Assembly: GCA_037178975.1 (NCBI GenBank)
Contig: JASJZH010000005.1
Span: 9,200,501-9,264,500 of the forward strand
Length of the DNA: 64,000 nt
Source: Oscheius tipulae
Lineage: Eukaryota; Nematoda; Chromadorea; Rhabditida; Rhabditidae
Reading direction: 5' to 3'
In this document: piece after piece, positions 9,631-21,291 of the stretch
Position numbering within the stretch: the stretch's first letter is position 1
Layout: each line of letters starts with the position of its first letter
Made by a program: the position numbers and the translations under genes
The notes under the pieces: model-generated
Told to the model about the DNA's origin: nothing
Database searches by the model: none
What the model saw: the letters and a program-made list of their open reading frames with translations, nothing else

Positions 9631-12600
9631 TCACATAATCATGACAGACGCTGCCAATGGTGTAAATTGAGTAGTTGTAGGTGCAATTGTCGTCGGCAAA
9701 ATGGTCACACTGGGCTCTGAACGAGTAAAAGTTAGTCCTTGTCGTAGTCAGCCTTGTCCCTTGCCGCGCACGGCCTTAGCCGCCTAGTGCAGTTAGTTAG
9801 CGCTCCAACCGCGGATCTTAAAGTGTCAGGTTCCAATCCAACGCAGGACCGAAGTTTTTGTTTTCGCCTCACAACACATTCCGATGGGTTATGTGACCAA
9901 AATAATCATTTCCACCAGTTCCAATCCACCAATTTGAAAAAACTGACTGTTCATCGGTCCCAGATAGCCGTAACCGTAGTTTCCGCTCTTCCCCATCACG
10001 TAGAAACTGTAAAACTGGTCGGCGGAGATACTACTCAGCGTAATATTGTGGTATCCCTGAATATATTACATTCAAGAAACAATAAAAAAAACTGACAGCA
10101 TTGGCGACAGGAAAGCTCCACGACCAGTAAGAGTTTCCTTCAAAACTAAGCAAAGTATGACTGTGGCTCGAATTTAGCAGCTGCCCGTCAATGTACATCC
10201 TAAGGCAATATAAAATCGTGCAGATGATCTCAATGCTATCCCCATCGTTCCTCGTGTAGAAATACGAGTTGTTAGTGATGTAAGAGCTCGGGGACGTCAC
10301 CGAGGTGATGAAGGCTCCCTGTTGCCCGGTGGAGGAGGAGGAGTCGTAGAGACGAGTCACGTGCGTGGCGGATTGACTAAACTTGTTTAAAGAAAGAGTG
10401 ACGATGCTCAAACCCGGAATGAAAAACCACAGCTCTCCCAAAAGAGGAATAGTCTTGGAGGAAGGAGGTCAGACTGGGATCAATGGGAAGAGTACGAGGT
10501 ACTGTCTGCTGGCTATCCTCGAAGCCAGTAATGGAGACCTGAAAATATCAACTGTGTATTTCTCTGTAACCTCGTTCCAAAACTGATAGATTATGTTCTC
10601 TTAATCATTCATTTTGAATGCTGAGACAAAATAGGATGGTGACAAAGACAGATTAAGAAGTGGTTAGGAGCTGACAGATGATCAAGAACAGGATTACAGG
10701 AAGGAATTGATAGGGTGGACCACGAAATCAGAAATCAAAAGCTTTGCCTGGCACACGATATTTCTGTGCGTGTTAGAAAGGATGTGTCGAAATACGGACG
10801 TGAACGGTTGACAGCCGATACAAGAAGTGGACAGAGACAGACTAACTAGAGATAAGAGTTTACAAGAAGACAGTGAGAAGGACAAATTGGGGACAATGTA
10901 AGCTGTTCGGGGCCATGAAGCCTCTTTCAGTATTTTTCATCTCTACTATCTAATGCGCGATGACTTCTGTAGCGCTGTCTATTTGTTCGTACGTGGACAC
11001 AAACCAGAAGCGAACAAATTATATTTGCCCTTACCACCAACACGACCTGAAGGCAGAAGTAAGATACTGGATACGCTCTAGAACATTGCTTTTGTGAGAG
11101 AGAGAGAGAGAGAGAGACAGAAAATGAAAAAATTCATACTCACATTCTGAGTTCCCGGACAGTTGCTCGGAACGTCCACATAGAAGCTGCCACTTCCGAC
11201 CGTATCGGAAATATGATCATCGTCGACCCATTCATACGATCTGCAGTCTGAAACCAGATATGCAGGCCAAGAGACAAACTTACCAAAGATTGGTACAGGA
11301 ATCGGCATGAAGGCCACATGATCACACAGTCCTTGAAAGACACCAACACACGTAACTCCCGCCACAATTTGAATTGGGGCGTCCGAAGAGATTCTGTAGG
11401 TTCTGGGCAGAGAATCCCAGGTGGTCAGAGCGATATAGCTTGTCTGTCCACCGGAGCCATCAACCTGGAGGGGATATCTCGGAGTTCGAATAGCCTTACA
11501 GTGAAAATCAGTGGCCCACTCTTCTCGACGATTTCCAGCACAACCTGAGCTGTTCCCTGGGTCGGAATAAAAGTTACGACGTGATATTGTTTCGGAATAG
11601 CCAGAGAGGCTGCAGGTAATGTGAATGTGTAGTAGGTGGAGCCCCAGTTTGTGGGCAGGACTGCAAATGGAAGTTTTGAGAAGAAGGTTGGTGCTTTATT
11701 CTTTCTAACTTGTATACTTAATATAATAAGTTTCTATCCGAATCAACGACAGAGATCCTTGGAGAGCTTGTGAGTCAAGCTCCTGCGGGGTCTTGCGACG
11801 CCGTCCGTTGCGGAGGCTTCCTAAGGGGCCAGGTCTTGGGGCATTACGTTCCTAAACTGCCCGATCTTTTCTAGCGACGCCTTCACTTTCATAGCAAGCT
11901 ACTATCAATTTACCGACCTACGAATGGATGGAGGCCTTAGTTGGGCCGTGGCGGGGATCGAACAGGGCCTTCTATTAGCACTGAGGCCACCTGCTATTAC
12001 GATTACAGGATAATGTCAGCGAAAGGTAGATTTCGTTTGTACATTTTCAATTCCAGAACTCCTGTATTGATCAAGACCCAATCTTCAACGACTAGCCTAA
12101 AACTTTTCCTGTGTACCCACTGTTCTACAGCAAATTCCGCCCAGATGACGCCTATTATACGACCGTGATAAGACGGGAGTCCCTTTTTTCGGTTGCTTAC
12201 CCATGAATGTGTCTCCCCTTCCAGTGATCGTATCATAGTTATTGGCCAGAACCGTCACAGCACAAGTTGAATTGGCGGTCAGCGTTAATGAAGGGACCCT
12301 TCTGTACTGAGGAGTCTCAGTTGTGACGTAGGCGAAGCCATAATATGAAGGGACTGGTAGCTGAAACCCTATTTTTTCAAGTTTGTGAAAAGAAGATACA
12401 GTAGCCAATCCATTGGCGGGAACGGTAGTCGAGGCCGTTTTTAATGGACCATTTAAATAGTCTCTGTAGGTCATTTGAAAAGTACAGTCTCCCTGAGTGC
12501 CGCCATTTAATACTGTAACACTTTGTTAAGAGGCTCCTTGAAACTAACTAGTTATAGTTAAATTCTGATTTGGCGTGTTTGGATTATTGTCGGCGTTTCG

Positions 12601-12955
12601 CAAAAAATTCCAATTAAACTCTGTTCCTTCCGAATCATAGAGTCCTCGGGCCGGTAGAGCCAGTAGGAGAAAGCCTGAAAAAGCTTGATAGGGGTGGGTT
12701 TGGACAAGAGCAGACAATCAACTTTGGTACCACAGCTAGCAAAAACTGTATTAGAATTATGAGGGAACCAAACTCTGGGCTGCTTCCATGTCAGTGCCAA
12801 GTGGCGCGGTCACAGTCTGCGGGATACGGGGTTCGAATCCCGGACTCGAGTTTTTCATTTTAGACAGCCCAAAAAGCCAACCAAGAGGTTCTAGTTGGAT
12901 GTCTGACAGTGGACAATGCCTAAATTAGAAGAGACTCACCTAAAAGCGTGATCAT
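9631..12955 (-). CDS. Short, stalkless paralogue of the IgGFc/CUB-like surface protein (copy 2)
   Basis: Exons: 12955-12940, 12674-12549, 12512-12400, 12360-12201, 11660-11500, 11464-11284, 11247-11144, 10538-10431, 10381-10109, 10056-9948, 9716-9631. They total 1437 nt, or 478 aa. Every exon matches copy 1 in length except the fifth, which is 6 nt shorter (two codons fewer), and the last. In the last exon the Thr-rich start is joined directly to the GPI-tail sequence, giving ...TQFTPLAASVMIM-stop. The whole mucin stalk is absent and the hydrophobic tail is cut to a few residues. The signal peptide and cysteine-bearing regions remain. It is therefore probably secreted and soluble rather than GPI-anchored. 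Its start lies 102 bp downstream of the PAN/TSP1 stop, so the two may be co-transcribed. Confidence 0.8.
10935..11085 (+). repeat. Repeat family R1, truncated copy
   Basis: It matches 3543-3810 with an internal deletion, in the same intron of the paralogous gene. It is followed by an (AG)n run at 11095-11117. Confidence 0.55.
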
Positions 12956-13033
12956 GGCTGCTCTCGGGGAGATAAGCGGTAGCTGGGATGCAACCGACAC
13001 ACCTTCAGATAACAGTTACACAACGCTGAACAC

Positions 13034-13039
13034 TTTATT
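13034..13039 (-). promoter_or_regulatory. Poly(A) signal of the PAN/TSP1 gene
   Basis: AATAAA on the minus strand, 18 nt downstream of the stop codon. It supports ending the PAN/TSP1 gene here rather than fusing it to the next gene. Confidence 0.7.
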
Positions 13040-13057
13040 CCGGGGAGGGGGATGAAA

Positions 13058-16000
13058 TCACTGAGGACACTGGAGATGGTAGAGCTGAAACTGGCCGACG
13101 GTAAAGTTACTGATCGCGTTCCAGTCATACATGTAGCAGTTGTGCTGGAGGCCGGATTGCTCGTAGGCTGAAGTCCTGTTATTCTTTTTAATAAAACTTG
13201 TTATGCAACATTCCAAAGAGTTTACGAGTTTCAAATGTGTGAATAACCTACTCTTATCACTTCTGTTAAAGTTTTATGCGCGACCGAGTCAGCAGTGAAC
13301 CGATGATTGGCAGGCAAGGAGCTAGGTCCTGCCGAGGTGGTACGGGTGGGAAGTTGTCTCTATTTCCCCCAGAAAAGGACAAACTCTGCGCCTAGCTGTA
13401 GAGAGAGTACGGGTGGGACCCGGTAGGAGAAGGTGTGTCCAACTTTCGCGACGGTACGGCTGAGGCCTCGTTCGAAACCTGAGACGGTGTGGATGGGAAT
13501 CTACCCCCAACTTTTAAGACGATATGGATGGGAAACGGTCTGGTCTCCAAGACAGCATTGACGGAAAGTTGCCCAACTGCCGAGACAGTACGGAAGAGAC
13601 TTCGACTAACTTCTGAGGCTGTACGGTTTGGAATATTTCTAGCTCAGTAAGGGGGCTTTAACGACTGTCAGTCTTTTGGAGACTGTTCGACTGTGAGAGT
13701 GTATTGTAACACTCACGGATGAGAGGGCTCCACGCATAAGCAACACACGGATGCGGTCTGAAAATCGGCCAGTTCATTGAGCACAATGATGCACAATGCG
13801 GTGCATCGATGGTGAGTCCAATGGAGACAAATTTGCCTGGAGTGGAAAAGGCTGGATCGGCTCCATTGCCCACCTGTTGCCAGCTACAAACACCAACAGA
13901 GGAGGATGCTAAATTCTTCTCTGTCTCTCTGTCTCTTTGTCTAAATGTACAGTTCGTCTTGCAGTTGACATCCTGCAGGTAGTAGCGGCTGTTGGTTAAG
14001 ACAGTCACTGGGCGATCGATTTCCCCGATCAAGACACACGGCCCACCGGATCCTGCAAAACAATTTCGTTACTCTCTTGCATATTGTCAAAACATCTAGT
14101 TGCAGTCCACACGCGCGCGCTCTTCATGGTTGATCCCAAATTCGTAAATCGAACTGCGCACCAACTCATACAATATGCAGGTGCGTAGCAATGAAGCAAC
14201 TTCGATACGCTGTAGCAAAGTTGGTGCGCACGGTCGCTTGCCTGTAGTTATGTATCCTCCACACGTAAAACTTGTTTCTGCTCTGCACATAGCCGCACAG
14301 TCCACTCTGGCTCCTACAGCTTTATAGCCTTTCGATGAGACATGACTTGACGGGTCGATACTGCCGATCTTGCAGCCAGGCTCCGGCCCTAAATCATGAG
14401 AATTGCCTGTTAATCAAAAGTTTCGAAGGAATCTTGTCATGACAGGTCCTGTCATGGGATGAGATGTTGTCAAGTCGACACTGGAAAGGTCTATGAGGAA
14501 GTTTGGTCGCGGTGTGGGACCTCAGATAGACAGAGATTGGATAACACAGCTGACTAGACAGACTGACAAGTCAAGCACAGGTGGACAGAATGGATGACAG
14601 GAACCAAAGTAGGGGATGAAGCTTTGACTCGGTCGAAAGGCCTTGTGTCAATGCAGCAAAGCTGGTGCAGCCTTTTTCTTGAAATCTACCATATATACCC
14701 TAGGCGTCATTTTTGCAGGAGGTTGTTTGCACGCCTACTTTGGGCAAAAACATGAAAACAATTTGACAAGGAGAGACAAATAGGTGTCTGGATATCACAG
14801 AAGGATAGGATAAGGTGGCAAATATGTCCGCCGTTCTTGATATTTCCCTCCTATTTGCATTTCCCGCCATTTTCGTATTTGCGTACCACATTTTCGTGGA
14901 CACGCCATCTTCTTCTACCAGCCTAGAAACCTCTTTTCTAGTCAGTTGGCTAGATCAGAGTTGTTTCCCATTTTATTTTTAGTTACTTTGGCAGAAAAAA
15001 TATCAAAAAAATGGCTGTATAAGGGAAAACAGCATTTCATCAACTTCCTCTATTTTTTTCGGCAATTCTTCAGTCAAAGTAGACGATTCTAGGATGAACT
15101 TTGACGGTGAATCGATTGATCACATAGAAATCAAAAAAATGTGTGAAAAGCACCGAAAAATGCAAATCAAGCATATCCAGGGAAGCTCATTGCGGGATCA
15201 TTTGAAAAGGAGCGCGCCGTTTACCCATAACTGGAAAATCCTTTTGAGTTGAGAAGTAGAATAAGACAGGGACAGTCGTTAGAGACTGGCTGGCATGTAG
15301 ATGACTAGTTCCCAGTGACAGGTTAGCTGAGTTAAAAGGAGGTTGCCAAAGACACTGACCGGGGGCAGAGACCAAGATATAGTAGCGCATCTGATATCAA
15401 ACCTGAACTCGTAGGTGTAGTGACTCCTCCTCCGTTTCCATTGCTCGCGACCGTTGTTGTCCTCACGCCTTCATTTCCCCCATTGCCACTTGTCACTCCA
15501 GAATCGTGGGCTGGGGTCGTAGGTAGGCCTCCTTCTCCAGCTGGAAGCCTACTACACAAGAGTTTTGACGGGAACTTACCACAAGCTCCTCCCTCACAGA
15601 CCATGCTGTTGCTCAACGGACCGTATTCAATCTCACAGGGAGCTGCATCTCCTATCTCAAGAGTCCTGCTCCGACTTGTTTGACATTTAGAGTTGCAGGC
15701 AGTCCACTCTGTCCAAGCCGAGTAGATACAGGAGTGACCGCATTCGATCGTGTATGCGCACTCCTTGTAGCTGATTTGGTCAGTGGCTGGACAGCTGGCT
15801 CCTTGGAGGACGGTTCGGGTTCGGTTCCTCTGCCCGGTGCTGTTGCATGTGACACCCATGCAGTCTCCGAAAGCTGTCCATTCTGTGTAGATACACTCGG
15901 AGCCACAGGCCTAGATGAATTTGGATATTTGGGCCATCCGTTGCCTGTCGTATTTAATCCATAAGCTATACATCAATTCAATGAAATACTAAAGTTTGCG

Positions 16001-17200
16001 AGCCCTATTTCGGGCTCAAGGCAGTCTTGCGAGTCTTGCCCGTACCGCCTCACCGAGCAGCAAATGAAGCTGCCGGGGCAGTACGGGCGCGAAAGTCGCA
16101 AAAAGCGCCAAAGCAACACCACCATTGTTTTCTGGTACAAAACGCAATTTTCAAGTTGTTGTGCAAAATTGTAGAACGGATCAAGGGCTATAGCTTTGCA
16201 GAACATAACTGGGCTGAAAAATGTTGGGGTCTAAACGAGGCTGTAAAGTGGAAAGATTTTCAGTCATGGAAATAACTGCTACCTGTGTCCCACAGCTTCC
16301 AGTCTGACTCTTCTCACTCTCCATGCACTGAATTCCTTGACCACTGGCCTCACTGACCACGTCTCTCCCACGAGACCTCGTCCCATTCCCACAGCTCGCA
16401 GTACATGTCGTCCATTCGGTCCAGTCAGTATACTCGCAGTTTTCTAGACAGTTTTGAGACATCAGTAAGGTGGTCTACTTGGTGGCGGGAAGCAGCTCTT
16501 TGTCCAGAGATTCTGTGGTCCTATGGCGAGAGAAGTTGTCGGTGCCGAAGGATATAGGGTACAGGTTGAGGCCCTGTCAGTGCTGACAACGAAGGCATCG
16601 CAGTTTTTCCCCCAGTAGTTAGCGATACAAAACTCTCTACACGAGCTCTCAGTGGTCATTCCTAGACGCGTTTTATCACCAGTCGAGAATGGCTTACCTG
16701 GTGAGACACTGCTCATCCCAGTCGGAGCCGTCACTCCAGTCTGATTCAGTAGGAACTGACAGTATCCAATAGAGGGAATGGGTTCGCCGTCACAGATAGA
16801 AACATACAGAATGTACATCCGCTGGTCGTTGAAAAACTGCTGGGCCAGGTCCACCTAAATTCTCTCTCTCTCTCTCTTTTCCTTTGTTCTTCTGTCTCTC
16901 TGTCTCTCTATCTTTCTATCTCCAATACCTTGTCATAGAGGTAGCAGTCACTTGTAGCATCTCCTCCCCACAAAATGGCCGTACAATTAAAACTTGTCTC
17001 TTCGAGACATCTCTGCTTACAGTTTGCCTCTGCCGGGAACAGTTTTTTCTGTGTCTGACCCAGAGTGTCCTTTGTGGAGACACCTTTGAGGATTGGTTGC
17101 AGAGCACCTAATCTTTTGTACAACAGAAAAACAATAACCTACAATCCAGTGATCCATAGACGAAGAGAGGAAGAGACACGAACAGACAGAGGAGCCACAT
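13058..17200 (-). CDS. Secreted PAN/apple and thrombospondin type-1 repeat protein
   Basis: Exons: 17200-17143, 17107-16929, 16854-16698, 16661-16479, 16443-16283, 15910-15403, 14388-14242, 14052-13717, 13167-13058. They total 1839 nt, or 612 aa. The N-terminus MWLLCLFVSLPLFVYG is a signal peptide. Cys-rich PAN-like modules occupy about residues 19-190. TSP1 repeats follow: WTEWTTCTASCGNGTRSR, then two more containing YTEWTAFGDC and WTEWTACNSKC. A Gly/Thr-rich linker precedes two C-terminal PAN-like modules ending NCYMYDW...LQCPQ. TSP1 and PAN modules bind glycans and matrix proteins, so an extracellular-matrix or cuticle-surface role is likely. The specific partner is unknown. Exon 7 ends at a GC donor (gcaagc). 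The following intron holds a hairpin repeat. Confidence 0.85.
14105..14245. repeat. GTGCGCACCAACT hairpin element
   Basis: GCGCACCAACTCATACAATA near 14157 and CAAAGTTGGTGCGCAC near 14216 form inverted ends. The element lies in an intron of the PAN/TSP1 gene and shares its core with copies at 63.37-63.96 kb. Confidence 0.55.
16125..16215. repeat. CAAAGTTGTAG-type hairpin repeat (GATCAAGGGCTA subfamily)
   Basis: GTTGTGCAAAATTGTAG pairs with CTATAGCTTTGCAGAAC, with GATCAAGGG between the arms. The repeat lies in an intron of the PAN/TSP1 gene. Related copies are at 59818-59880 and 62600-62690. Confidence 0.55.
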
Positions 17201-17958
17201 CGTGTCGACTATACCACGCGATATCCGTGCGCGCTAATCCCTATGTTCTTTCGTTCAAATTTGGACAGTTTTTGGGAGATTGAAACAAGCAAACAGTGGG
17301 ATTTCGGGAGAGGAGTGGTCTTTGATAAGTTTAGTTTAGTTCTATTATGGCTTATTGGACGCCTTGCTTGTTGATCCCATCTTTTCGGAATAGATCAGAG
17401 ATTCGTAGGATATTGTAGAAATTTTGATAAAAGCGTGGGCCAGAAGCAAGTTCAAGGCGATCCCTTGACTCTACGAACAACTCTTATAAGCAGCCACTTC
17501 CGTACTGTAACTCCGCATCTTCAGACAGAAATACACTGGTTTCGTGAACCGTCGTCTCTCTCTCTCACAGAGACAGAGACAGAGGTCAAAAACCGGCTCG
17601 AGCTGCCCAAAAAGCATAGTATACAGCCTCAAATTGGATTCCTTGTTTATTTAAAAACTTTGCAGCGGTTTGCACCGAGCGTGTTGAAATTTCCCAGCTG
17701 TGAATCTTCTATGAACTCGGGGAATTACGTCACATTGGAACCAGATGTTATTGCAACATGTTTACCTTTTCTCCTTTCCAAAACATCCCTGTGGAGATTC
17801 TGTGAACCCCCTCTCATATCAATTAGTCTTCCTATTTTTTTTCTGTGTCCAAAAGGCTCTCGACGACCAGCCGTCGGTCAGCTGTTCTCTAGGTTCCTCC
17901 CCAGCCACGATCAATCTCCTCAGCCAGAGGCCGCTGATGCCCCCTGCTTCCCGCCGTC
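17201..17958. other. Divergent intergenic spacer
   Basis: This region lies between the PAN/TSP1 start (minus) and the presumed start of the PP1 regulatory subunit (plus), so it should hold both promoters. I see no firm exon. An open stretch at 17435-18016 has no recognisable product. An acceptor-like site near 17850 could add 5' exon sequence to the next gene. Confidence 0.4.
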
Positions 17959-20900
17959 ATGCCTTCATCTTCGAGTGTCTCCGTCCTTGGCTGTCGTCTT
18001 GCTCCTCCACGGTTAGTTTCCGTTTTTTGGAAGAGCGATAGAGAAAGAGAGAGAGTTTGTCGCCTCCCCAAGAGCCCATTGATTTGTCGTCCCCCCATCT
18101 TTTCGGGGGCGATTCCATTAGGTTTCTGGAATCTCTTTCTTTGGATGGCGAGTCTTCTGCTTCCGACCGACCTCGATCTGGTCAGGCTCCTACATCGTCT
18201 TTTGCTAAAAGCTGGGCAGAGGGAGATGCTTGCGTTTCCAGCATTTCGTCACCAGACAGGAAGTCTGCCACGCTCAGAGTCTCAAATCTCGGACATTTCG
18301 GACTATCTCAAGTGCGTTAGCCCCTTGAAATTTTTCTTTCTGTATTTCTTTTTCTTTTTCCTAGGGATTATCTCTCTGTTTTCATGTCACTCTGTCTCTC
18401 TTTCTCTCTTTTACCTTTCTGCCTCTATAACTCTCTGTAATGACAAAAACGATGAAACTCTCGGCTCGAAAACCTCGACGAGCCGAGCCGGCTCGATTTG
18501 CCCAAGTAAACTTTCAATGAAAAACCGTCGAGTTTCTTAGCCGTCAAAAGTGTAAACCGATGCGTGTTTTGATGCTTGGAATGCTGAGAAAGTACGTGCA
18601 ATCCCAAGGCTCAAAAGTTCAAAGCGACTACGTGCCAATTGCAACGCAGACGCTCTCTATTTTTCAGCATCGAGAGGTCCAAGTCCCTCAACTCGTCCTT
18701 CCGCAAATGCAGTCGAACCGAGAGGGAGAAGAAGGTTTGTCCTTTTTTGCAAATGGAAGTATATACAGTTTCCAGGTGGTCAGTTTCGCCGACTCTATGG
18801 GACTTGACCTCTGCCAGGTGAAGCCTATCTTTCCCTACACCGCCAGCGATGAGGACATGATCTCGAACACCCCTCCCTCAGCCTCAAATCTCTCGAATCT
18901 GGTCAAATCTCTTCAGCCGACCCCCTCCCCAACGACGAGCCTGAACTGTCCAAGGTATCTGCAGCTGATTGGATCGACTGCGACTGTCTGGAGAGATCCG
19001 ATCGTAGTTCAAAGAGAGATCCATTCTAAGATGAGTCTTCTGATTTAGAAGATAGCCTCTGTCACTGTGCTTCCTCGGGAGCTCGAATCAAAACTGACAA
19101 GCCAGATCATGTCAAGGGTATTTGTGGCACGTCAGAGTTAGAGTCAAGACAAAATGCTTTGACAGAAACAGACTGACAGGCGCAATGTTTGGCACAGTAC
19201 AAGACATACAACTTGGCAGGCAGGCACGTGGAAAGAGTCAAGCTTGCGAGACAGGATGACAGAGACTGAAATCGAACTATCTGGGACAGATTGACAGATA
19301 AACAGTTTGAGAAATAGATAGAGAGACAGAGGAACAGAGACAGAGAGTCAGGTAGATAGAGAAATTCAGAGAGCTTGTCTTTGATTGTTTCTGTCCATAT
19401 GACCATGTCGACATGTCCTGCCAATCTATCATTCTATCCTCTTGCTGTTTCTGTAAAAGTGTTAAGATTTTTCCCAAAATTACCATTTTTGTTATTACTT
19501 AAGCTCCAAAAAAGCGTGACAGTATACTTGGGCACTCGAGTCGAAGCCGCAAAGCTGGTGCAGCCTTTTTCCCGAAACCTACCTTATATTTCCTTGGCGT
19601 CATTTTTGTACAAGGTAGATACGGCCTAAATGGATCTCTAGTAAAAATGACGTCAGGGGTGTATCAGGCAGATTTTGAGAAAAACGCTCTGACTCGTCGA
19701 GTCACCTTGGGCAAAAATGACACCAAGGGTGTATGGGTTGATTTTCGAGTATAACGCTGCACCAGGTTTGCGCCATCGCTCAAGTATATTTGACAGGACA
19801 TTCTCTGAGTAGCACAGGCGAGGACACGAGCTATTTCACTTACTGCTGACTATTTCAGGCCAGACTGAACGGCGTCGCCCTCAAATCCTCCTCGGTCATG
19901 GGCATGACCTTTAGTGGAGTGGTGGCTGTGGCCAACATCGTCTTTGAGAAGAAAGTCTCTATCCGTTACACCGTCGATGAATGGAGGTCCTTTGTCGATG
20001 TCCGGTGTAACTACTTGAGCAGCATCAGTACGGAGGGCTTGGATCTCTTCTCATTTACCATCTATCTGCCCTCTTCGATGCCCGTCGGGGCCAAGTGTCA
20101 TTTCTGTATCCGGTAAGTTTTTGCTATTCAAGTCGCTCAGATAAAGAAGAAGTGTCTGAGCTCGCAGTCTATTTGAAGATTGCGTCCAGGTAGTCCATGA
20201 GTCAAAGCAAATGTACTAGGAGTCAGTCAAAGAAAGAAACATGGTATTGAAATTCTGACTTTTGACCATCGATAAATAACTGTCTCTTACTCGTCAAGTC
20301 AAGTTTCAAACTTATAACTCCTCTGGCTTCATTCCGGCTCCACAATCCATGAGTCCACACTGTGTGTCCAGCCTGATTCGGCTCTGGACTAATCTCAGTG
20401 ACAACTGAATATTCAGAGCAAATTTTGTTTACTGTTGTCGAAGAGAATGTAAAGACACAAACAAACAAACAAAAGTAAAATTAGAGCCAAAAGGTCAAGA
20501 AACGGAGTGCAGCAACTGCCCCTCGATTACTTTCCCAAAAAAGCTAAACAAAAAACACCTCTTTATCTTTTAAAGTTCACTCTTTTTTTGGGTCTCCCGC
20601 CTTTTTTCAAAATTTTAGAGTCCGTTCCCACATTTAGCAGACTACGCGACTCTCTTGTTCAAAATTTAAAACCACAGTAGTACACCTCTGGCCTCCACCT
20701 TATCCGGATAGTTCAGCCGGCTAGCGCTCCGACTACAAAACAAAACAGATCGGGTTCGATTCCCTCATGGGTTACACCTTTTTGTCAGCCCATCAAACCC
20801 TGAGAATCACTTTTTTGCGTATCATTAGTCGGTTTAAAATCATCACATTTCATAAGTTTCCTTTCCCGTGCATCTTTATCCGAAATCTAGGCCGATACAC

Positions 20901-21053
20901 CTATTTTTTTGGTTTAAAAACCATTTTTTCAGCTACGAAAGCAGCAATCAGATCCTCTGGGACAACAACGAGGGCGCCAACTACATCTTGGAGGTCCGTT
21001 CTCTGGGTGACGCCTTCGCCGAGAAGGCTCTCAATCTGCCGGTGTTTTACTAA
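17959..21053 (+). CDS. PPP1R3: Protein phosphatase 1 glycogen-targeting regulatory subunit 3-like
   Basis: The C-terminal exons are firm: 18776-18954 (end tentative), 19859-20112 and 20933-21053. Together the last two code for a CBM21 glycogen-binding domain: VSIRYTVDEWRSF...DLFSFTIYLP...ILWDNNEGANY. At 18776 the motif VVSFADSMGLDLCQVK, preceded by EREKK at 18734, is the RVxF-type PP1 docking segment plus the conserved SFAD.LGL block. It would bring PP1 to glycogen to dephosphorylate glycogen synthase and phosphorylase. The N-terminal exons (possible start MPSSSSVSVLGC at 17959, Ser-rich block 18057-18310, and about 18660-18734) are my best reading, but phases do not all close. The 820-bp last intron contains a tRNA-like SINE. 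The product is confident; the 5' model is not. Confidence 0.7.
20700..20765 (+). repeat. tRNA-like SINE
   Basis: TTCAGCCGGCTAGCGCTCCG followed by GGGTTCGATTCCC, in the last intron of the PPP1R3-like gene. Confidence 0.6.
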
Positions 21054-21291
21054 AAAAAAGCGGGAACAGCGTCTCGGGTTCGATCTCTGCCTCACAATAT
21101 AAAGAATTTTATTTTCTCGTCGGGGTAAAACTCTTATTTTTGAGCAACTTGCGAAATTGTGCTATCACACGTATGAATGAATTAACTGGGAGTGGGGGTG
21201 GGGGCTAAACTTGACAGACTAGATTTCGACACAGGGGGTAGAGGGGAAGGAACAAGTGAAATGGGGGAAAACTAGACAAACTGACTACAAA

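Noticed and set aside
15652-15964. Alternative ORFs opposite the TSP1 exon
   Set aside because: The spliced minus-strand reading has the WxxW and paired Cys pattern of TSP1 and full phase closure. The others have no family pattern.
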